Source: an uncultured Muribaculaceae bacterium
Lineage (GTDB): Bacteria; Bacteroidota; Bacteroidia; Bacteroidales; Muribaculaceae
Assembly (NCBI GenBank): GCA_910578805.1
Contig: CAJTRS010000014.1
Location: 1-50,842 of the forward strand
Length of the DNA: 50,842 nucleotides
Reading direction: 5' to 3'
Under the pieces are notes generated by a model. That model had not been told where the DNA came from. It worked only from the letters and a program-made list of their open reading frames with translations, and did no database searches. Shown in pieces: positions 17,166 through 24,622 of this stretch (its first letter is position 1; each line of letters begins with the position of its first letter). The translations under genes were made by a program, and so were the position numbers.

Positions 17166-17438
17166 TTCTTCTATTCCCCGTCGTATCGGGAATATCCCGG
17201 ATAACAACAGGTGAAGTCATGGGTTGAGCCGGCTGTTGACCGATATGTCTGTTCCGGCACACGGATCCGCTTCCTCCCCGGAAGACTTGTCCGCAACCCC
17301 CATGTAAGTATAACTTATTAGTTCATAATAACAACCGGCTTTGTTTGGCCAGATCTATTTTATGCGGATCGTGACTGTGTTGTTTTTACGAGATAAGATA
17401 TAGTTACATAGCCACGCTACATTAGCGATTCGTTAATG
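17166..17438 (-). promoter_or_regulatory. Long 5' leader of the polysaccharide operon (probable UpxY target)
   Basis: About 270 nt separate the predicted start point (near 17431) from upxY. On the transcribed strand, GGGTTG (the complement of 17294-17299) can pair with CAACCC (the complement of 17221-17226), enclosing a smaller hairpin with 5-bp arms CTTCC/GGAAG at 17270-17284 and the palindrome CGGATCCG at 17262-17269. No coding sequence of note was seen. Long leaders of this kind are where UpxY acts in Bacteroides; the specific recognition element cannot be pinned down here. Confidence 0.5.
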
Positions 17439-17470
17439 CAAAGATAGGCAATTATTTGTATTAAATGAAA
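17439..17470 (-). promoter_or_regulatory. Promoter of the polysaccharide operon
   Basis: On the minus strand, TATCTTTG (17446-17439) fits the Bacteroidetes -7 element TAnnTTTG, and TTTC (17470-17467) sits 20 nt upstream in the -33 position (consensus TTTG). An imperfect palindrome, ATTAGCG-ATT-CGTTAAT (17421-17437), covers the expected start point and may be an operator. I saw no long inverted repeats flanking the promoter, so nothing suggests that it is invertible. Confidence 0.6.
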
Positions 17471-17543
17471 TATTTTTGTGGCAGGTTGTCTTTTTTTCTT
17501 AAAAATCAGATGATTTTAATTGATAAATTACTGTGTGCCTGTA
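17471..17543. other. Gap between tamL and the polysaccharide promoter, no clear terminator
   Basis: This AT-rich gap contains a bulged hairpin (17499-17519, arms TTAAAAATCA and TGATTTTAA). In the direction of tamL transcription it is followed by an A-tract rather than a T-tract, so it does not resemble an intrinsic terminator. Read-through from tamL into the capsule operon is possible. Confidence 0.4.
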
Positions 17544-19835
17544 TCAGAACGGATAGCCTATGGCCAGATGGAATGCTAAGGAATCTTTAAATTTGGTCAT
17601 GTTGTAGTAGCCGCGTTTTCCGGTGTCGTATGGAGCGTGGATTCCTATGCCGAGGTCGCCTCTGACCACGAGCATGCCGATGTCAACGCGTAGTCCGACA
17701 CCTGTGCCAAGCGCTAAGTCCTTGAGAAACGATCCTGCCTTGAGTTCGCCGCCTGGACGCTCGGGGTCGGCTTTGAGCAGCCACACATTGCCGGAGTCAA
17801 TGAACACAGCTCCGTGTAGCGGTCCGAATATGGGAAAGCGGTATTCTACGTTCATCTCGAATTTGAAAGTTCCGGTCTGGTCGAAGTAGCCGTTGATCTG
17901 GTTTTGGGGCACTCTGTAGCTGCCGGGGCCGATGCTGCGCACCGTAAAGGCTCTGATGGAGTTGGCGCCGCCCACATAGAATTGCTCGCTGTAAGGAACT
18001 TGCGAGGAGTTGCCGTAAGCATGGGCGGCTCCTACGGCCACGCGGCTTACGAGCCAATGGTCGCCCCACAGCCGTCGGTTGTAAACTAATTGTGTGCTTC
18101 CTTTGACGAACTGTGAAAACGGTGTGCCGAACAGTTCTTTCTCCCCCTTTTTGCCGCATGCGCGGTATATGGCCCAGAACACGTTGCCGGCCTCCTGAAG
18201 TGTAAACTGCCAGTTGAGCGAGTTGTTGTTGTCAAATGCGCGGTCATACACATAGTTAAACTGCATCTGTGGTATGAACTGGCTGCGGAAGCTTTCGGCT
18301 ATGGCACGGTTGGCGTTCATTATGGAGTCGAACTCCGCGGTAGTCCGCATCAGATTTATGTAGGTGAGCTTAAATAGGGTCAGAGAGTTGGACACATGAC
18401 GCGATGCGCGCCAGTCGTATGTGAATGCGGCATTGAACTGTGCCATGCTGAAATAGTGTGGGCGGTTGAGCAGGTCGGCGCTGAGGGATATGCGCGTCCA
18501 GTTGAGTTCGCGGCGCGAACGTGGTATGAACCGCGGCGCCAGCAGTCTCGGGAAAGACAGCGATGAACTCAGCCCCACTTCGTAGGAGTTGAACACGGAG
18601 TTGCGCCCGCGTCCGGTCTGCCATTCGTAGCTTCCTTTAAGATCGACGCTTAGCTGTTCGCCTCCGCCAAACACATTGTGGTTCGTGAGGCGCAGGTCTA
18701 TACCCGGGCCGAGATAACTGTTGGATTTCGAGGTGGCGTTGACCTCAATGGAGGCTTCAAGAGGTTTGTCGAATGTGCAGTCTATCTCCACATTCAGAGT
18801 GTTGGATTTTGTGGAATCGGGGATTACGTTTATTTCTATGCCGTTGAATATACCCAAGCGCGACAGGTTGGTCTGTGTCTGGTTCATCTGCCGGACAGAG
18901 AATGTGCGTCCGGTTCGGAAACGGATACACTCGGGTATCAGCTCTTTGCGCAGCCTGGAGGGTTTCATCTGTATTAGTGTGCCGCGTCGGGTCTGCATGG
19001 TGTCGGGGGTGCCGCCTCCCTGGTTGCGGTGAATGCGTGTGGTCACGGTGCCGGTGGTATATCGTGCCAGCATCTGCGGCTTGATGTTGGAGGCGAGAGT
19101 CACGCGCAGGGCTATCTGCTGTGGCATCAAGGTACTGTCGGCAAGATATTCGATGAACTCGGGTCGAAAAAAGTAGTATCCGCGGTTACGTACGGCGTTG
19201 GCTATGCGAATGCGGGTTGCACTCAGTGAGTCCGTGCAGTACCGGCTCCCCGGCTGGAGATAGCGGTTTTTCCTTGCCACCGAGTCGATAAGATGGTGCA
19301 GGTGGGAGGTGTCGGACGGAAGTTCCACTGACGATATGCGGTATTCCGGTCCGGGGCTGATGTAGTAGGATATTCGTGCTTTTTTAGGATTTTTACCCTG
19401 AATCAGCCGGTAAGATGCCGTGCCGCGGAAATAACCGTTGTTGTCAAGAATCTCATCGATCATCTTCACTCTCACTTCCGGTCTGACATCGCTTATGAGC
19501 ACAGGCTCGGCCACGAGTTTCTCATAGAGCCAGTGCTTCAGACCCGAGGGCGGATTGGACCAGTTGTTATAGACCCACAGTCCAAGAGGTATCGGCCATC
19601 TCACGTAAGGTGATATGAGCGAGTTGTTTGGCGCTACGTTTACAGCGTCTTTCACTTCCGAAGCCACACCGTCGGCCAGTGGGGTGCTGTCCGTGGGCTG
19701 TGCGATATTTATCTTTTTTACGCCTGTGTAGAGTATGTCGTCAGTTCCGAGGCGCTTGGTGGTCGAACAGCTCCAGCCTCCTATGGCAGCTATGGCAAGA
19801 GCTGCGACAGCGGTCATAAGTCTATTCCTTTTCAT
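17544..19835 (-). CDS. tamL: TamL: lipid-anchored TamA/BamA-family outer membrane protein
   Basis: Omp85-superfamily protein of 763 residues. The signal peptide ends in a lipobox (GGWSC, Cys at about residue 23), so it is a lipoprotein, the form TamA takes in Bacteroidetes. A POTRA-containing periplasmic part covers about residues 30-370. The C-terminal half is the surface-antigen barrel, with NSIRAFTVRSIGPG matching the conserved IRG(F/Y) region (here IRAF) and a final aromatic in IGYPF. It works with TamB in assembling or trafficking outer membrane components. Its start overlaps the tamB stop by 4 nt. Confidence 0.88.
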   Translation of the reverse strand: MKRNRLMTAVAALAIAAIGGWSCSTTKRLGTDDILYTGVKKINIAQPTDSTPLADGVASEVKDAVNVAPNNSLISPYVRWPIPLGLWVYNNWSNPPSGLKHWLYEKLVAEPVLISDVRPEVRVKMIDEILDNNGYFRGTASYRLIQGKNPKKARISYYISPGPEYRISSVELPSDTSHLHHLIDSVARKNRYLQPGSRYCTDSLSATRIRIANAVRNRGYYFFRPEFIEYLADSTLMPQQIALRVTLASNIKPQMLARYTTGTVTTRIHRNQGGGTPDTMQTRRGTLIQMKPSRLRKELIPECIRFRTGRTFSVRQMNQTQTNLSRLGIFNGIEINVIPDSTKSNTLNVEIDCTFDKPLEASIEVNATSKSNSYLGPGIDLRLTNHNVFGGGEQLSVDLKGSYEWQTGRGRNSVFNSYEVGLSSSLSFPRLLAPRFIPRSRRELNWTRISLSADLLNRPHYFSMAQFNAAFTYDWRASRHVSNSLTLFKLTYINLMRTTAEFDSIMNANRAIAESFRSQFIPQMQFNYVYDRAFDNNNSLNWQFTLQEAGNVFWAIYRACGKKGEKELFGTPFSQFVKGSTQLVYNRRLWGDHWLVSRVAVGAAHAYGNSSQVPYSEQFYVGGANSIRAFTVRSIGPGSYRVPQNQINGYFDQTGTFKFEMNVEYRFPIFGPLHGAVFIDSGNVWLLKADPERPGGELKAGSFLKDLALGTGVGLRVDIGMLVVRGDLGIGIHAPYDTGKRGYYNMTKFKDSLAFHLAIGYPF

Positions 19836-22800
19836 TTGAATTTAAATATATCGCGGAGTGAATTGAGTTTGCGTTTGAGCACGAATCCCACACCGGTCTG
19901 GGTTATTTCGCCTTCGAGTATGCTTTCATAGCCCACATGGCGGAACAGTCTCACATACATCGAGCCGCTGCGGTTGAGCATGTATTCAAACGATATGTCG
20001 TTGATGAGGTTCTGCGAGAAGTTTTCATCGGTGTCGGCATCGGTGGAGTAGTTGCCGCCAACCACTATCTTGAACCGGTCATTGAACAAGGTTTTGGACA
20101 CTCTGTAGCTGTAGCTTGTGGTGGTTCCTTTGGCTCCGTCGGTCGAAGTGTTGTACTGATCTATGCCGAATGAGATGTCAACGCCGCGTATGTTGTTGGC
20201 TGCCCATGTGTTGATCTGCGATTCGAGGAACGAGAACAGCGGGTTGCCCGACAGATTTGCGTTGGCTTTGGTGCCAGGTCCGGTGTACATGTTGTAGAGC
20301 AGCAGGTTCATGGCCTGGTTTGCTCGCTGTTCGGGACTCATCGAGGAGAGTTCGTTCTGAATGGTAATGTCATCGTTGGTTGACAGGTCGAACTTCACGG
20401 CCATGTTCTGCAGCGTGTTGGTCACAGACAGCAATATGTCGAAGTTGATAAGGCGGGAGTTCTGACCTTCCTGGGTCACGTTGGCTTTCAGTTTTTCTAC
20501 GGCGCGCAGATTGAGCGACGGGTTCATGATATTTCCGGTGAAAGCCACATAACTGCCCTCTTCAAATGAGAAGTTCTTCTCTGACATGAACGGCGGCGTG
20601 TATCTCACGAAGCCCTTGTCGATGGTCACCCGGCCTGTCAGGCGCCCGTCGCTGAACGGTTTTTGTGTGTAGGTGAGGTTGGCGTTGCTCTGTATGGAGG
20701 CTTTGTTCTTTCCGTTGGACGACAGATCGACATTTATGGTAGAGCCTTCCGATATTATCAGGTTGGCATCTATATTCATGGCCATGGAGGTCTGCGCTAT
20801 GGAATCGGCTTTCTGAACCGAGGCCGTGTCGGAGAATTGCACAAAATGCACCATGTGGCCTGTGCTGCGGGACGTAAGCACCGATTCGGCATCGGTCATC
20901 ACGTATGTGACATTGGTGCCCGGGAGTATGTTGACCGAGGCGTCAACATTGAGCAGGCGCATCGAGCCTTTCACATCGGCATCGAGGTCAATGAACGCTT
21001 TGCCGTAGATATTGGCTCCGCCGCGGGGACGCGATGTGTTGACGAGCTGCATGTCGCGGGCTTTCATGTTGAGGTCCAGAAGTATGTCTGATAGCTTGCG
21101 CGCGTTTACGGTGCCGTTGACGTGCAGATCGTTCTTGTTTAGTCCGGCTATGGAGAAATTGTTGAACTTTACCACATTGCTGTCAACCGGTATGGCTGCC
21201 TCGGAGAATCGGTATTCCGAGCCTGTAAGCCCGAGCTTCACCGCTGTGGAATCGAAATCAAGATACCCGTTGAATATCGGTTCGGCAAGGCTGCCGGTAA
21301 TATCCATCTTGCCGTTTAGCATGCCTGACAGCTGTGCCATGTTTTTGGGCAGGAACGGATTGACAACACGCAGCGGGAAGTGTATCATGGAGAAGTCGAG
21401 CAGGAACGGATTGCGTGCCGTGGAGTCATTTAGCGCACCTGTGGCCGTGATCACTTTCACGCTGTCCACGAGCAGTGCGACATCGGCATGCAGCGCACGG
21501 GTGCGTGTGTCGTTTTTTACATCGAGGTCAAGTTTGAATGTTCCTACGCGGTCACGTCCGTAATGAAGGTTGTCAAGGTCCACGATGCCGTTTCCGGTGA
21601 TGCCCTCTTCATTCCAGCGGAATCGCATGTCGGCGCCCACCACTCCCTTTACAGGTGGTGCGAACGGTGATATCGAGAGCCATTCCGAGAGCCGGATATT
21701 GTTGAGCCGCAGTATCACGTCCTCTTGCCCATGCTGAAGGCTGTCGGCACGGTGCTCGGTGTAGAGCATTAGCGAGCTGCTGTCCGACATGAGTTTTATG
21801 TTGGCGTCAAGATGCCGCTCCACATAATTGAACGTAAGGAAATTATCCGGATTTATGGTCCATTTCTTGTAGGCTATGGTTGGTTTGTAGGGCACGAGTT
21901 TCAGATTGACGGTAGAGTCCGATACGGAGGCGTTGACTCCTAAGAAAAAGCCTTGCCGGTCCGTTATATTGCTCTGCTTGAACATGGCCGACAATCGGTC
22001 CTCGGCTACATATCCGGCCAGGCTCACATGGGCGAAGTTGTCCATGGTGCCGGGTTTGTTGTCTATGCGGGCGTGATACACAAGGAATCTGCCATGCTGG
22101 TTGGCGTCGAAATTTATGTCGTCGATACGTGTCTCTCCCGAGGAAAATCCTCCTACATGTGCCTGCATGCTGATCAGCGAGTCGTTGTGCAGGGTGAGGT
22201 TGGCTTCCCGGAAGTGTATGCCTGCCGACTGGGTTAGATATCCGGCTACGGCGTTGTCTTTTCCTGACGTTAGGCGGAATGTCAGGTGTGGCAATATTTT
22301 CTGTATGGGACGGATATCTATTTTTTTGTTATCAGTCTGTTTTATAAGTGTGTCTGTGGCCCATACGGTTTTGGTGATGAGTGAGTCCAGGGAGCAGATG
22401 GCATGCAGTCCGGCCCTTAGGTCGCCGGTGGTTATGTCGGCCGTGGTGAGTGAATCGGAACTTTGCAGTGTGGCCATTATCTCCGGAGCCGTGATCCGGT
22501 GTCCGTCTATTATGAAATTGAGCGTGTTGAGGGTCATGTCGGCGTCTATATCGCCGGTTGCGGTGTCGTAGTTGCCTTTTGTATATAGGCTCAGAGCGCC
22601 CCACAGAGGACTTTGGCTGAGATGCAGGGCTTCCAGGTCAAGGTGACGTATGTCGCTTCCGATATCCCAGATATATCCGTGGGGTTCAAGCCATGCCGTT
22701 ATGTCAAGGTCAAGGTCGGCTGCCGGATTGCGTGATGATATAGATGCGTCCATGCGGCATGTGTCCAAGGCTGCTGAAAGCAACACATCGGTAATGTGCG

Positions 22801-24589
22801 CTCCGCGGTACTCTATGTTTTCCAGATTTATGTCGGCATTGAGATGTGTGGTTCGCGAATAGGGGTCAAATCCTTGTCCGGAGGCTGTGCCCGAAAGAGA
22901 GATATTGTCTATTTCGAGCGATGGCAGGAATGATGCGAGCGGGAATCGGTCGATGGCGAGGTTGGCCGAATATCCGTCGATATTACGGTTCCATTTGCCT
23001 TTCACGGCAAGTCGGCCTTGTCCGGTGCGCACTGCGAGATCGCCGTTTACGCTCCCCGGACTATAGTTTACAAGTCCCTTTATTGAGGTTTTCGGTATTT
23101 TGATGCCCCGTGCCGGCTGACCGTTTAATAACGATGCTGCAAGGCGTGAACTTTCGGATATGGTGCCGTCAATGTTTATTTTGCCGTCCATTCTTTTGAA
23201 ATCCATAGGCTTGGATATCTGTCCGGCTGCGGCTACACTGATTATTCCCGGCATTTTGAGTGAAAGGTCGTTGATGTCGAGATGCCCCGTTGTGCCGTTG
23301 ATGCGTGACGTGAGCAGCAGGTCGGCCGAGGCCGGAATGTCTTTAAGTATGTCGGCCGTCATGGGGAATGCCTTGTGTACGTCGGTCATGTTGACATTGC
23401 CGTCGGCATCGAGTATCAGAGGCAGATTGGGGTCGGCGGAAAGATCGCCCATGCCCATTGCGGCCGAAAACCGTAGCCTGGAGGCAGGAGTGGCCAGTAA
23501 AAAATTGTCGGCTTTCATGGCTGCGGAGTCCATAGAGAACACGCCGGAGGCTGTAAGGCTGATTCCGCACCGTTCCTTTGCCGACACTCTCAGCGGGACT
23601 CGGATTGAGGAGGCGCGGTTGTAGAATGAATCCACCGCTATGTCTATGTCCGATACCTGAATATAGGAGAGGTCAAGCCCGGTTCCCGGGCTGGCACCGG
23701 CCATGGCGTAAGTGGCATTGCCGGTTATGCCGATGTTGTCGGCGGTTATGGTCCATGGCATGGACGGATAATCCGTTGTGGCGGTTGTGTCCTCAGGAAC
23801 GGTCATTGGTTCGGGCATATATCCGGCCGGAGGTGTGAGATATGTGGCGTTGAGAGAATCTGACTTGAGCCGGGCTACATGGACAGAGTGCCGTCCCATA
23901 TCCACGGTCACGCCTGAGATGCGGGTATAAGGCAGAACCGTACCGAGTGAGTCGATTGTCCCCTCCATTGCCATGCGGAAATTGACATTGCGCAGCAACA
24001 GATCGCCGGCTTGGATTGTCATGGCGTTGACTGTGGTGTCGGGAGGAGTGCTGACGGTAGTGGTGTCCTTGAGGGCAAGTGTCACATCGGCGCCGTCGAG
24101 CATGGCATTGCCGAGTTCTATTTTTTTTAGCGAAAAGCCAGAGCCTATGCCGTGTGCGCTGAATGCACCGATACGTGCTGTCAGATAAATGGTCGAATCC
24201 GGTGTGCCCAAACGGTATATGGCCCGGTTCAGATTAATTCCGGTTACATCGATTTTTCCACTGAACAGCGGCATAAGAGCCACATATGCTTCGGCGGAAC
24301 CGGCATGGAGCATTGTGTCACCTGAGGCTTCTTTGACGGTCAGTCCTTGTAATTCGAGATTCAGTGGAAACCTTATACGCAGGCGGTCGAGCGAAATCTT
24401 CATGTCGCCTCCGGCATTGACTTTCTCCAATGCGTAGTCCTTTATGAAGTCCTGTGCAAAAGGCATGTATATCAGCGCCAATACAAATATTATCAGCGCC
24501 GATACCGAAATCAAGGTCCATAGTACGACCCTTTTCAGGATATGTACAATGCGTTTCTTCACAAATAAATAGTTGAAAATCTCTGACAT
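19832..24589 (-). CDS. tamB: TamB: translocation/assembly module, inner membrane-anchored
   Basis: Very large protein (1585 residues) of the AsmA/TamB group. One N-terminal transmembrane helix (about residues 20-42, within VVLWTLISVSALIIFVLAL) is followed by a long periplasmic stretch of repeated amphipathic beta strands, expected to form a lipid-conducting groove between the membranes. The TamB C-terminal domain covers about residues 1130-1580 and includes LSSMSPEQRANQAMNLLLYN. The next gene is tamL, whose start overlaps by 4 nt, so the two partners are co-translated. lptD lies 33 nt upstream. Confidence 0.9.
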   Translation of the reverse strand: MSEIFNYLFVKKRIVHILKRVVLWTLISVSALIIFVLALIYMPFAQDFIKDYALEKVNAGGDMKISLDRLRIRFPLNLELQGLTVKEASGDTMLHAGSAEAYVALMPLFSGKIDVTGINLNRAIYRLGTPDSTIYLTARIGAFSAHGIGSGFSLKKIELGNAMLDGADVTLALKDTTTVSTPPDTTVNAMTIQAGDLLLRNVNFRMAMEGTIDSLGTVLPYTRISGVTVDMGRHSVHVARLKSDSLNATYLTPPAGYMPEPMTVPEDTTATTDYPSMPWTITADNIGITGNATYAMAGASPGTGLDLSYIQVSDIDIAVDSFYNRASSIRVPLRVSAKERCGISLTASGVFSMDSAAMKADNFLLATPASRLRFSAAMGMGDLSADPNLPLILDADGNVNMTDVHKAFPMTADILKDIPASADLLLTSRINGTTGHLDINDLSLKMPGIISVAAAGQISKPMDFKRMDGKINIDGTISESSRLAASLLNGQPARGIKIPKTSIKGLVNYSPGSVNGDLAVRTGQGRLAVKGKWNRNIDGYSANLAIDRFPLASFLPSLEIDNISLSGTASGQGFDPYSRTTHLNADINLENIEYRGAHITDVLLSAALDTCRMDASISSRNPAADLDLDITAWLEPHGYIWDIGSDIRHLDLEALHLSQSPLWGALSLYTKGNYDTATGDIDADMTLNTLNFIIDGHRITAPEIMATLQSSDSLTTADITTGDLRAGLHAICSLDSLITKTVWATDTLIKQTDNKKIDIRPIQKILPHLTFRLTSGKDNAVAGYLTQSAGIHFREANLTLHNDSLISMQAHVGGFSSGETRIDDINFDANQHGRFLVYHARIDNKPGTMDNFAHVSLAGYVAEDRLSAMFKQSNITDRQGFFLGVNASVSDSTVNLKLVPYKPTIAYKKWTINPDNFLTFNYVERHLDANIKLMSDSSSLMLYTEHRADSLQHGQEDVILRLNNIRLSEWLSISPFAPPVKGVVGADMRFRWNEEGITGNGIVDLDNLHYGRDRVGTFKLDLDVKNDTRTRALHADVALLVDSVKVITATGALNDSTARNPFLLDFSMIHFPLRVVNPFLPKNMAQLSGMLNGKMDITGSLAEPIFNGYLDFDSTAVKLGLTGSEYRFSEAAIPVDSNVVKFNNFSIAGLNKNDLHVNGTVNARKLSDILLDLNMKARDMQLVNTSRPRGGANIYGKAFIDLDADVKGSMRLLNVDASVNILPGTNVTYVMTDAESVLTSRSTGHMVHFVQFSDTASVQKADSIAQTSMAMNIDANLIISEGSTINVDLSSNGKNKASIQSNANLTYTQKPFSDGRLTGRVTIDKGFVRYTPPFMSEKNFSFEEGSYVAFTGNIMNPSLNLRAVEKLKANVTQEGQNSRLINFDILLSVTNTLQNMAVKFDLSTNDDITIQNELSSMSPEQRANQAMNLLLYNMYTGPGTKANANLSGNPLFSFLESQINTWAANNIRGVDISFGIDQYNTSTDGAKGTTTSYSYRVSKTLFNDRFKIVVGGNYSTDADTDENFSQNLINDISFEYMLNRSGSMYVRLFRHVGYESILEGEITQTGVGFVLKRKLNSLRDIFKFK

Positions 24590-24622
24590 CTACACAACGC
24601 CGGTAAATGTCGTTTTGTTTTG

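Noticed and set aside
17499..17519. Hairpin between tamL and the capsule promoter as a tamL terminator
   Set aside because: In the direction of tamL transcription it is followed by A residues, not T, and the stem is bulged and AT-rich.
17300..17543. Invertible capsule promoter
   Set aside because: Bacteroides capsule promoters often sit between inverted repeats. I could not find matching repeats of about 15 nt or more on either side of the promoter at 17439-17470.
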